From Armillaria gallica (Eukaryota; Basidiomycota; Agaricomycetes; Agaricales; Physalacriaceae), in contig JBANDB010000005.1 of NCBI GenBank assembly GCA_037576215.1, forward strand, positions 2,480,001 to 2,544,000: a stretch of DNA of 64,000 nt, given 5' to 3'. The stretch's first letter is position 1. Each line of letters starts with the position of its first letter. Positions 9,851 to 19,206 of this stretch are shown here, in pieces. Made by a program: the position numbers and the translations under genes. Below the pieces are notes generated by a model. That model saw nothing but the letters and a program-made list of their open reading frames with translations. It ran no database searches and was not told where the DNA came from.

Positions 9851-10840
9851 ATTCCAAGTTCTCATCGAGGAACTTGTCGAGTTGTTCTTGTTCGGTCCGG
9901 TTCAAGGGGTAGACTTTACAGTCTAAGGTCGATTTCACATTTGGGACAAGCTCAATAGCGTGGTCCCATGGCTTTCGTTTGGGCAGTTCATCAAAGTTCT
10001 TCTTGGCAAACAGGTCATGGAAGGAGTGGTAATGTTTGGGTACGAGCTCGTCGAAGGTCTTCTTGGGCCTGTCAGTGTTGGCTTTGGCTGCAAGATCATT
10101 CGCATGGTGCATTGCACAGATGACTAATTCTTCTTCTATTTGTACAGCGAGAATAGTGTTGCCATCTTTGAGTTCTTCATCCCACTGATCATCAGGGTCA
10201 GCATCGGGGAGTTCGAGATGATTCCTGATGCATTGGCAGCGCCCAAAGATCACGTTTCCAGTTTTCCAGTTTACAACAGGGTTATGGCACTTAAGCCAGT
10301 CGTGCCCGAGGTAAATGTCCTTTTTTCCAAGGTTCGTGACTGCGAGGTCAATCTGTTTGCGATGCTCGCCAATGGTTAGGCAGAGCTCGACAAATTCCGT
10401 TATGTCTCCTCCTTGGTTTCAGGTTCCATCAGCATTGTAAACCGGAACAGGAACCAATGCTTTCCTGGTGTCGAGTTGGTGTTCTTTGACATAAGCGCGA
10501 TTAATCATGCTTCCTGTACAGCTGCTGTCTAACAGTGCTTTCGTGCTCAGGACCTTCCGTCCTGTGCAGGGTTTGACCATGATGGGGATCATCAGGTCAC
10601 TGGTGGTTCCTCAGATGTATCGGATCGGTTCCCGAAGCTCATAGAGCTTTTTGCGGGCAAGTTCGTTGTGACTGCGAAGTTTGTGGAGTAACTCGTCGGT
10701 GAGTTCTCCTATTCGGTCCTTGTGTATCCATAGACAAAGGATGGTGCGGGTGGCATTGTTGGTTAATGCCTTGCGGACGGCTCATAGTGTCCAGTCAATC
10801 TCAAAGGGCTTCATCCATCAGTGAGGGACCTCCTGAACCT
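9851..10840 (-). pseudogene. Element A aspartic protease and PR-RT linker
   Basis: Retropepsin-type protease that would process the polyproteins. The active-site loop reads ALLDSSCTGSMINRAYV, with the catalytic Asp codon at 10528-10530. Relatives carry DSGCTGS, so the Gly of D-S-G is Ser here (GGC to AGC, compatible with CpG decay) and activity is doubtful. Downstream GHDWLKCHNPVVNWKTG is the conserved protease C-terminal motif of this lineage, then an acidic linker leads to RT at about 9860. TGAs interrupt near 10420, 10612 and 10780. The protease lies in the same frame as RT and integrase. Confidence 0.85.
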
Positions 10841-12100
10841 TCGCACTGACCTTGAGGGGTACAGCTACCATTGGTGAGGTCACCTCATTCGTCAGGATCG
10901 CTTCCTCATTGGGAAGGGACTTTGCTGCCCAAATAGGCGATTCAGGTGGGGTTAGGAGTTCTCTGTTGTGGGGTTTCAGAGAAATCATCGGGCTGCCGGT
11001 GGCAAGCCATTTCTGAAAGGAGAAGTCGTCCTCTTCGTTGGGTATCTTGATCATACTTACTTGCCCCCTATTCACTGCCTGGGCGCTAGCAGCTTCCTCC
11101 CGTTCGGCTTTGCTGTCGTGCTTGTTCTTGGTCAGGGCTGTTGCACATCCAACAGTTCTTGCCACATGCACATCTTCGTCGGGATCACCTGGAGGGTTGA
11201 CTATCTGGGCCTCATTGGAGACAGCCGACTGCCGCAAGTTCATCTGGACCTCGGGGCTGTCACACAAGGCGACAGCAGGCTCGACTTGTGCCGAATGAAC
11301 GGACTTACCAGCCTGGCCGGTTCCCTCAGGACTTAGCAAATTGTTCGGTTCCTGTCCAGGGCCTCGGCCGACTGTGGATCGCCCTTTGTCTTGATGGGCA
11401 GACGCTCTCCTAGGACTCTTGCTGCACAGGTCTGTTGATGGTGCTGATCGTGGTTGGTCGGTCAACTCTGAACATTGGTCCATGATGTGCACAGTCTTGA
11501 TGATTGGGGCCTGTCAGGGAGGCTCGTTCCTTGTGGTACTCCCCTTATCCGCATCGGATTTTGCTGCAGCTATTTTCCAAATGCGGGGGGCCACTTCGTC
11601 AAGGGGGGCAAGACCCTTCACTGGCGAAGGCGCTTGTTCCCTTGCCCCATCCAGTCAGGCCTGTCTTGCGGTGCACACCCCACTGTCCTTGGAATCACCT
11701 TGAGTCATGGGGTCATGCATCCGAGGTGTCACTGTTAAGATGGGTGGTGATATGGCAGTCGCCTTTTCGATCGATGCTTTCGCTCGCAATGAGCTACTTG
11801 CTGGTCGTTTAGCCAGTTGTGCAATCCTGGGGTTGGCGGCCCTGTCATCTATAGTCAATTCGTTAGTCAAGTCCATGTCCCAAAGGACATTGTATCTATT
11901 TGCTGATTCTGTAACTGGGTGCATGGTAGAAGTCAAAAAGTGGCACATAGGCCGTATATTGTTCATATCAATATTTTTTTGTTCTTTTGAAGTCGCGTGA
12001 GTAAAAACCAGCCCCACACTTGGGGGTCAGGGTATAGCCGAATGCGTAGGTAAAGTGTCTGTATGTAAAGCATAATGAGACCATCCAGCGGAAGAGGAAA
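10818..12100 (-). pseudogene. Element A pol N-terminal extension of unknown function
   Basis: This is the open pol-frame stretch between the frameshift region and protease (ORF blocks 11492-10818 and 12017-11655). It is Ser/Pro/Glu-rich without a recognised domain. The block around 11900, reading PVTESANRYNVLWDMD, is conserved in element C (PVTESANRYDILWDT near 63610), so it is real coding sequence of the family. Interruptions are TGA codons. It may be a spacer or a lineage-specific protease prodomain, and I cannot assign a role. Confidence 0.65.
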
Positions 12101-12151
12101 GCGCACCAGTGAAGTCCTTGGTCGCTGTGGGTGAATCAGAACCTGAGCAAC

Positions 12152-14500
12152 CTATCCTTTTACCTCCTTGACTTTTGTGCTTTTGGCCAGTGGTACGACT
12201 TCTCCCATGGTGATAGCGCGAACCTCCTTCCCCTGCCCCTTGTCGGGACAGTCTTTGCTAAGGTGCCCCTTCTTTTGGCATCGGAAGCATCTCCTCTCAT
12301 CCATCAGCCTCTTTTGTTGTGCGTCGACCTGCATTTTGGCGTTGTCGCCTTTCGGGATGTACCACCCTCTGGAATCCCATGGTCAATCGGAGGGCTTGCT
12401 GGTCGCTGAGGAGCTCGCTGTACCTTTAGCAGCATTTCCCTTGTTGTCGGGGGTGGCGATCTGCTTCTGGTTGCCGGGACGATGGTCTGGTCATCGGTCA
12501 ATGCCATGCGCCTGGTTGTATGCATTGTGGCGTTGGCGCTTGTTGTACATAACTAGGATGTGTTCCTTCCAGGCATCATAGTCGGGTGGGATCCTAAATC
12601 TGATATTCACAATGGCATTGGTGTATGAGGGATGAACTCCTGCTCGCACCGCTGCTACCATGGTCCCTCGTTCACCTGTGTCCTGTCATCGCCCCGCCAG
12701 CTTGGCCTTTCATTCCAACTTCTGGAAGAAGAGGGCTGCGGAGTCGGAACCCATCCTCATCTCCTTCAGCTCTCGTTCATGCTTTTCTTTGACGGCCGGA
12801 TCCCTGAACCTCCTTTGGATCAGGTCGCAAAAGCCTTCCCAGCTCAGGTATCAATACCGGGCTGGTTTGTGGACGTTGTCAGGAATCCACCAGTAGTCGT
12901 CCCGTTCATGGTCCCACCAGTCCAAGGCAGGGCCTTCAAAGAGTCCAGTGGCAAAGACGACCATTAAGGAGGGCATTCCAAGGAAGGAGTGCCGGAACAC
13001 TTTGAAGTAGGAATTACAGTCGCCGATAAAGCGACTAATGTCGTCGTGTTCTCCTTTAAATTTGGTGGGATGTTTGAAGGTCGGTTTTACCCTGTAGAAT
13101 TGCGGGGGTGGATCATCCAGCCAGGTACTGACTGGTCCTGTCGTTGGGGGGTCGTAGTCAGGGGGTCATGGTACTGAGAAGCGATTGTTGCTGAGTTGTC
13201 TGGTGGGTGGGCCCCCAGGTCTCCCTCTTTCCAGCTGTTTTCCTTTCTTCAGCTGTTCCAACTCCTCTTGGAGTCGTACATTCTCGTCACACATCTGCGC
13301 GGCCTGCGTCTGTAACTGGGCTATTTGTTCTGCTTCCGTCGGCTCTGAGGGCTGCCCCGACCCTTCCAGCTGTGCATCTGCGCCTCCTAGTAGCCTACTC
13401 GTTCCTCGCCCCAAATACTGTCCCTGTCTTCACCAGTTTTGCGGGGGCGAGTCTGGGAGTGGCCGAGGTTGCTCAACGGGATACCTAAAGGGGCCTCCCT
13501 TCATGCTCAGCCTGCTGTAGTCGGTCATTAAGTTTGTCAGCCAGTACAATGAGGTCGGCCTCGATGCGTAACTGCTCCTTGTCGGTTCAGGGATGTAGGG
13601 AGTCCACCTGGTTCCTGCCATAGATGGTGCTGGCATATGTCCTGTCTCGGTTGGCAAATATCCGGGCCATGATCTGTGTCTTGAGGTGATCAGGCTCAAG
13701 AGGCGGGTTACTGACGAAGGCGAGGAACCGATCCATGGTTCCTCGTTGTTGGGGGTTCCACCTGGTGGGTATGGCCTGAGTGTCTGTGTCCTGTTGTCAT
13801 ATGGCCCAGGCCCGGGTGTGTTTGGGTCCCAAGATCTCTCGGTCCATGGCAGAGAGATGGGGCCAATTGAAGTTGTGCCCGAAGGGGTTAAGGGGGTCGC
13901 TCAGGCTTCTTGGAACTCCGTGGTGGTCGAACCAGAGGGAGTCAATTTGTTCAAAGACCGGGTGTCTTCGTTGTCCGAAGGGGACTGGGATTGGGGAGTC
14001 CGACTCAGAGGAGTCGGTGTCGTGGAATCGCCCAAAGATGGCGACATTTCTCAGAATGGGTTGTTCGACCCTAATTGGGTGGTTCCTTCATATGGTGGGT
14101 ATTCAAGCGGGATATACCATCCTGGTACGAGCTCTTGATGCGGAATACGGTGGTATGGGTTCGTCATTGGTGTCGTAGATGGTGATGACCTTGGGGGTAC
14201 CCAGGGGTGTATCCCGTGTGGGAGGGGAGTCGCTGGGTATGGTTGGGTTAGTAATCCGTAACATCCTGGTATTGGGGATGAGGTTCGGACTGGGGGTTCT
14301 TGAAACATTGCTCGGTCTGGGGGTATCGTTTCGGGGATGTTCGGGAGAGTCGGGGTCCTGCTGACTCTCAAAGAACTCCTCAGTTGATTCATGGGATGTC
14401 GCGGTCGCGGTCGATGAATCAATGTTCCTCCTTCTGACGAAGGAGGTCCTTGGTCAGGGTTCGGTTCGGGGGTAGACATATTGTCGGGGATCGAAGGCAT
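12152..14500 (-). pseudogene. Element A gag polyprotein
   Basis: Structural protein forming the virus-like particle. From the N-terminus it has a Pro-rich region (14500-13430), a short coiled coil (QLQTQAAQMCDENVRLQEEL, around 13330), a capsid-like retrotransposon gag domain (about 13100-12600, with SLMVVFATGLFEGPALDWWD), and a CCHC zinc knuckle RCFRCQKKGHLSKDC (around 12300-12250). Order and spacing fit Ty3/gypsy gag. The frame is broken by several TGAs but is otherwise continuous to the stop at 12154-12152. The start is placed at ATG 14500 (MPSIPDNMSTPEPNPDQGPP), the first Met after the leader ORFs. The matching product in C is at 60899-63361. Confidence 0.85.
12157..12166 (-). promoter_or_regulatory. 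Candidate gag-pol -1 frameshift site, element A
   Basis: GAGGTAAAAG lies directly before the gag stop (TAG, 12154-12152). The protein-coding frame downstream is pol in the -1 frame, readable as GGKRIGCSGSDSPTATKDF across the gag stop. Element C has the same ten bases at the same place and a homologous -1 product. The AAA codon preceded by A permits A-site slippage. The upstream codon is not a canonical heptamer. Confidence 0.5.
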
Positions 14501-14558
14501 AATCTAAGTTGTATCAGGCACATACAGGGACAAGAAGTCCCCAATGTTGGAGGTGGTG

Positions 14559-14690
14559 TCAGATGATTTCCCTGTAGGCCAGGAAAATTAGTGCAGTGAA
14601 AAAGAAGATCAATAAGGCTCCAGCGATGGCAGTGCTTAGTGTGATGAATTGTGACGCGGTTAGGTCAGGGGTCATTGGCGCCGTTGTCAT
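14559..14690 (-). CDS. Leader ORF 3 of element A (43 aa, hydrophobic)
   Basis: ATG at 14690 overlaps the stop of leader ORF 2 as ATGA, a classic stop-start overlap. The product begins MTTAPMTPDLTASQFITL and has one strongly hydrophobic segment (AGALLIFFFTALIFLAY) ending REII. Element C carries the homologue at 60571-60672 (MTPDLTMTQ..., ILIFFTTLILLAF). Conservation of both start and transmembrane-like core between diverged elements suggests a translated product. The role is unknown. A membrane-anchoring peptide and a regulatory upstream ORF are both possible. Confidence 0.6.
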   Translation of the reverse strand: MTTAPMTPDLTASQFITLSTAIAGALLIFFFTALIFLAYREII

Positions 14691-14818
14691 CGGAGTCGTT
14701 CGATATCTCCCCAAAAGGCAATGATCTGGTAGATGGTTGCTTGCAGGAGGAAGAAGGCAATTGCGGAGAGCAGTTGCTCCTGCAGGGTTAGTATTGGTTC
14801 GGGTGGTGGTGGTGCCAT
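14687..14818 (-). CDS. Leader ORF 2 of element A (43 aa, amphipathic/hydrophobic)
   Basis: ATG at 14818 opens MAPPPPEPILTLQEQLLSAI, followed by a hydrophobic stretch (AFFLLQATIYQIIAFW) and a charged end (GDIERLR), with stop TGA 14689-14687. The homologue in element C (60422-60565) reads MAQPTEPSLNDRNPLLDG then VTFTLLKIIIYSFLYLFEEIEEL, so length, Pro-rich start, hydrophobic core and acidic tail are kept. Its stop overlaps the start of ORF 3. It was too short for ordinary gene finding. Function unknown. Confidence 0.6.
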   Translation of the reverse strand: MAPPPPEPILTLQEQLLSAIAFFLLQATIYQIIAFWGDIERLR

Positions 14819-14924
14819 AGTTGTTGTCTGTGGCGGTCAAGGTCTCGCCTGAGTGTGGGTATCTGATGGAGGACAAGGATGAGAAAGGCGAGGGTGAAGA
14901 TGAGAAGGAGCTTCTGCTGCTCGC

Positions 14925-15119
14925 TCAGACCTGGTTCGGAGGGGGAATGCGTGATGGGATTTGGTTTTGGAGACGTTGGGCTTGCCACCCTCTGATTTTC
15001 AGCATGAGCAGGTAGCAATTGAGGGTGATGAGGAGGGCGATGGAGACAAAAAGGATGGTTCCCAATATGGCAATCGCAGCGATGGTTCCCGTGGTCCACG
15101 TGGACATGCAGGGGTTCAT
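14925..15119 (-). CDS. Leader ORF 1 of element A (64 aa, single membrane span)
   Basis: ATG at 15119 gives MNPCMSTWTTGTIAAIAILG, continuing into a long hydrophobic helix (TILFVSIALLITLNCYLLML) and a basic/Gln-rich tail (KIRGWQAQRLQNQ). The element C homologue (60288-60449) starts MDMWTPETITAVSISATIII and keeps the TM helix, an internal Cys and the Gln/Asn-rich tail. This looks like a small type III or tail-anchored membrane protein. Nothing of this sort is standard in Ty3/gypsy leaders. It could be an accessory peptide or the first cistron of a reinitiating leader. Confidence 0.6.
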   Translation of the reverse strand: MNPCMSTWTTGTIAAIAILGTILFVSIALLITLNCYLLMLKIRGWQAQRLQNQIPSRIPPPNQV

Positions 15120-15431
15120 GTGTATCGGTAGATTCTAATGAGACGGTGAAGGAGTGCTCCAACCAATGACAATTGCTTAGTCGAGGTTGTTGTTGTAGCC
15201 TCTGCTGTAATACCCACAGTAGTCATAGTGGTTGTCATCGTCAGAGTATTTGGGGGTGGGGATTGGTCGCTTGGGATGTTTTTTGTGGTTTCAGCGAGGT
15301 TTCTTTCTTTCTCCAGGGTTACCCTTCTGTTCGGGGTCTTTTCGGTTCTTGATGTATTTCGGGGGTCAGTTGTTTCATCGGTTCGATGGCATAAAAGATT
15401 CCCTCGGTGAACAATGGGGAATATAGTAGAA

Positions 15432-15444
15432 AGCTTTGAGCTAA
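15432..15444 (-). promoter_or_regulatory. Self-complementary primer binding site, element A
   Basis: Minus-strand TTAGCTCAAAGCT, one base inside the 5' LTR, is the reverse complement of AGCTTTGAGCTAA in the 3' LTR (6591-6603). The 5' LTR copy (15608-15620) differs at one CpG-type position. It replaces the usual tRNA-complementary site and indicates self-priming. Confidence 0.65.
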
Positions 15445-15445
15445 C

Positions 15446-15857
15446 TGTTATGGACAAACTCAGGAATAACAAACAAGGCCACTAACGCTGCACTGCCTCT
15501 CACTTTGGGCAGGGTGATAGTACCGTAGAGTTTGCTACAGCGAGCTAGTGTAACTAGTCGGGCTCTGGGCTCTGTGAAGAGAAGAGAAAGGTTTGTGTGA
15601 TTGAAACTTAGCTCGAAGCTAGGGTACATGGCTGAGAGCTATACTACTTATATATCGTTCGGTTCATCTATTAATAGATACACCTCCATCTGTCAGATGC
15701 ATGTCAGGCAGTATGGAAGTTGTTTGGAAACCATGCGGTTCTGGGAAAATGGTGGAGTCATATGATTTGGTCGTGGATCATATCGAGGTACCGAGATGCC
15801 GAGGTGCCAAGATAAGATAATGCATGAAAAAATGGCTAAGTCGTGAAAATTGTAACA
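15446..15857 (-). repeat. 5' LTR of element A (412 bp)
   Basis: This is the direct partner of 6429-6840, with the same TGTTACA...ATAACA ends on the minus strand. It carries a TATA box, the self-priming motif copy and two GATAAG/GATAAT boxes at the U3 edge. The outer flank CATCG matches CATCA on the other side. Confidence 0.92.
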
Positions 15858-16092
15858 CATCGTCTCTGCAGAAGCTCAAAAATGGGATTTGCATGACATC
15901 AATAGATGGGAATCATACCAGATGGCGTGTAATAAAGCCAGCTTACATGGAGACATACCTTGGAGCACTGATCCTCTTGAATGTGCAGATGTACTCTTGT
16001 CATGGAGCAACATGCCAGTGTTGCTTGCAGGGAGTTTCATGATATGTTTGCTTACTATTCAGCTACTTTCTGTTGCTGACTCATGTAGATAG
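15858..16092 (+). pseudogene. Unknown gene fragment interrupted by element A
   Basis: Joined in frame with the bases before 6429, this reads LADIVSAEAQKWDLHDI and continues NRWESYQMACNKASLHGD without stops to about 16092. That makes it a genuine exon cut by the insertion. Trp-, Ser- and Leu-rich blocks (DVLLSWSNMPVLLAG) follow. I do not recognise the family. The upstream part before 6429 is too degenerate to extend. Confidence 0.45.
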
Positions 16093-16670
16093 GCATTTCC
16101 TGAATGAATGGCAAGGGCTGAGGGCCTCCTTCCAATGCTTATGTACCATTGAAAAACAGAGTAACTTGCACATGTATTTCGGTAAATGTTAATGTATAGA
16201 TGGGCCTGAAAGGGTCTTCAAATTCGAGTTAAGCATGACAATCAATGACAGTAATGGCAGTAACAACTATGACCATCTTGCCACCTCACCATGTCTCCTC
16301 ACCACTAGCAGTTCATATGCACCAACCCAGCTCATTGCCTGTTGCTGGCATCCTTGCTCTCTGCATGTGCAATCCTTGTTACTCTTTTTCGTCTTCTAAG
16401 TCACTAGCTAGTCCTCCTGTTCCTATTCCTGACCTGAATGGGTCAGACTGGATGTTTGACATTTTGTCAGCAGCCTTTACCCTTTTCTCTCCCCATCTGT
16501 CATCTTTGGTCATCTATCCCATCCCTCCATAGAGGATCAATGGTTGGTCCTCTGCTGACACTGCCGAGCACTGCAACAGCACATCTTTCCTTCATGCATA
16601 CCTATTTTTGTATTCATGATTTCCTTGTCTCATTGTACACAGTCCATGCCACTGACATTGTTCGCTATAA
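16093..16670. other. No secure gene
   Basis: This stretch lies between the interrupted exon and the hAT transposase start. It holds only short ORFs (for example 16245-16532 plus) of low information and no recognisable motif. It may be the 5' untranslated part of the hAT transposon. Confidence 0.35.
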
Positions 16671-17535
16671 ATGCAGTCGGTTTCTACTAGTCATCACCAC
16701 TTTGCACCAATTCCTCCTACTATGGTCCCCACCAGACCTTTGAAGGTGACCTCGAAATCTTCTTTAATTTTTTCACAGTCTCCAAAGGAAACACTGCACA
16801 AACAGAAAGCACAGTGGCATGTCCATGATGAAGCCTCTGAGTCTGAGGAGAGCAAAATGACAAAGGCATCAAAGATGACTCAAAAGCATAAGCATGATGC
16901 TGAGCTGTCTTCTGATGAGTCCACCAACACAACAAAGAAGAAGAAGAGCAGCAAGAAGCCCAAGAAGAAGAAGAAGAAGAAGAAATCCACCAATACCATG
17001 GACAAGGATGGGGATGAGAGTGATGACAAGACCATACCTCAGGACAAAGCACCTGATGACATGGATGAGAATGAACAGGCCCTCAGTACATCTTCTACCT
17101 CTGCTTTATGTTGCTATTCTGATTTCTGTAACAGAAAAGGCTATAGTGAGCTGGACATTGCCTGTATATGTGCACTACCACTCCCCATCCACCATCAAAA
17201 TTGAAGACGGTGCTGTGAAGTATGTTTTCACATGCAAAAGGTGAGCTGGCACCTCTGTTGAGCCTGTTAGATGCTTTGTTGTGCTCACACCCTTGTGTAG
17301 ACATGGCACCACTCACACTCACACCAAGAAGGATACAAGTACAATGAATCTGAAGAACCATACCAAGCACTGTGATATGAAGGCAAATTCTTCCAAGTCG
17401 CAACAGTTACATATTGACAAGGTCTCATCTCAATACACTGTAGGAGAGTTTCACCTACTCCATGTCAAGTGGATGACTGAGTCGCATCATCCCAACTACA
17501 TGATCAAAGATCCTAGACTTCAAAGAATCTACTGC
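16671..17535 (+). pseudogene. hAT transposase, N-terminal part with BED-like finger
   Basis: DNA-transposase N-terminus. It starts with a Ser-rich segment, then a very Lys-rich acidic/basic stretch (AAG-repeat encoded, about 16930-16990). An exon ends in KYVFTCK at about 17240, followed by an intron (GTGAGC...TGTAG, about 17241-17300). The next exon reads KKDTSTMNLKNHTKHC, the BED-type finger pattern T-x-NL-x2-H-x(3-4)-C that binds transposon ends. Its first Cys pair is not fully visible. It continues to RLQRIYC at 17535, where a solo LTR is inserted. The protein resumes at 19207. Confidence 0.7.
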
Positions 17536-19206
17536 TGATGAGCCTCCAGGCTCTGTACACTCAGAATTCATGGATTTACCCATCCATCACCCAATATCTT
17601 TGAAATGATGCCATTATATTCCTCACACACTTGATAACACTGCCAACTCTCGATAATACCATGGATTTTCGCAGTATAAGCCACAAACACCCAGATACAA
17701 TCCTAAAACCATGATATCCACTCCTCACACACTCCGTTATCCTTCACAACTCGCCTCGCATCACAATTACCGTATCCTATTATGGAAAGGCACCTTTGAT
17801 CGACAATCATCTTAAAATGGGGTTGCTACATCACTCAGAAGCATCTGGTTGATGTGCCAATCAATCATTTAATGAAATGACATGATTTACATGAGTACCC
17901 TTCCAGCAACAATAATTACAGCCATGGCAACTATAGACCATGTTTACTAAGGCTGTTACAGTGCCAAGACTTCAAATTATCATTGCCCCATGCATACACC
18001 TCAGTACAGCAACTGCAGCTCAATAATCCACAGCTACACAGCACCTCATGATCCACTCATCGCTCAATAAAACCACACGGTTCACATCCATACATGGCAA
18101 TGTTGAGGACTTGCTGTTACTTTAGAACCACAGATACCATATGTTTACTATGGCTATTACAAAAGCCAAGGACTTACAGCCCTACTAAGGCTCCGAAGAA
18201 TATTCTATTTATAAAATCGTACTTGTAGTATAAAAACTAGGTAGATACTGCATTTTTAGAGCTAGTTCTTACCCAGTTGACGAGGCTATGGCATTACCAG
18301 TCAGCTACGGTTACTCCAAGTTATTCCTCACTGCTTGCTTTACTCTTTAAATGTTGTTGGTTGCACCAATACACGAAATCTTGCGTCAATAACTTGCTTT
18401 TGTCTTTTAATGCCACAACATCGCTTCACTTTCACCACATAGGATTGTTTCATCGCTTTCACCTTCTACATCGCCATTGTTTTCATCACCCAGTTCAGTA
18501 TTGCCTCCATGTAGGCCCAGTTCAGCTCCATAGGATCACCCTCATCTTCACCATTGTTCAGAGTTGCCGTGCATCTATTGCCACAGCACCCCACTCAGCA
18601 CCTCAGTTACCACAATTTCTACCAGTTTCTTGCAGTCTCCATATGTTTATTGCTATTGTTTCAACTCACAATATTAGGTACACTCTCTAGCCATGTTTAC
18701 TAGGCTATTTTGACGTCTTCTAGTCCATTGCCATGATTTCTAGTGTGTTGCTACAATTTCTAGAGCATTGCTACAATTTCTAGCCCCTCCCCACGTTTTC
18801 CAGTCCATCCCCACGATTTTTAGTGCATTGCTATGATTTCCAGAGCATTGCTATGTCTTCCAGTACATCCCCACAATTTCTAGATCCATTTTCATGGTTT
18901 CTAGACTGTTTTTGCAGTTTCTATCATGGTTTTTTGGTATTCAAGTCATACCAGATTCTGTCCGTTCTCATTTATTGAGATCCTTCCTGGCTTACAGCCA
19001 ATGTCTATTAGTACTCCTTGACCAAGAGTACTACTTTGCTGACTGAAAAGTCGCAGTGTATCTTGTGTTATTGAGGAATTGACCACATGGAGGTGCACTG
19101 AACCACTTGCACACACATTGCCTTGATTGCTGTGTTGCTATGTTAATTGCCTAAGCTCTCTCTGAGTTTTGGGTGTTGCTGTTGCCATGGAAGTCTAGGC
19201 TCATCA
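17536..19206 (+). repeat. Solo LTR (1671 bp) inside the hAT transposase
   Basis: It begins TGATGAGCCTCCAGG and ends GGCTCATCA, the termini of the B-family LTRs, but has no attached internal region. Flanking 4-mers CTGC (17532-17535) and CCGC (19207-19210) fit a 4-bp target-site duplication with one CpG decay. The hAT reading frame resumes on the far side, so it arose by insertion followed by LTR-LTR recombination. Inside, 18714-18915 holds repeated short units of the form TTTCTAG.GCATTGCTA.GA. The closest relative here is the nested LTR at 30817-32506. Confidence 0.85.

Larger units (their letters stand above)
6429..15857 (-). mobile_element. Element A: complete Ty3/gypsy chromovirus, decayed
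   Basis: This is a 9.4-kb LTR retrotransposon on the minus strand. It has two 412-bp LTRs, a self-priming site, three short leader ORFs, gag with CCHC knuckle, and pol in the -1 frame with protease, reverse transcriptase, RNase H, integrase and a C-terminal chromodomain. Flanks read CATCA (6424-6428) and CATCG (15858-15862), a 5-bp target-site duplication with one CpG-type change. Pol order PR-RT-RH-IN and the chromodomain place it in the chromoviruses. Multiple TGA codons at Arg positions make it non-autonomous now. It sits inside an unknown gene whose exon resumes at 15858. Confidence 0.92.

Noticed and set aside
14559..14876. Longer 105-codon reading of leader ORF 3 from 14876
   Set aside because: Only the part from ATG 14690 is conserved in element C; the upstream extension overlaps leader ORF 2 in another frame and is not conserved.
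16930..16990. AAG microsatellite as an independent feature
   Set aside because: It encodes the Lys-rich stretch of the hAT N-terminal exon and is in frame, so it is part of the gene.
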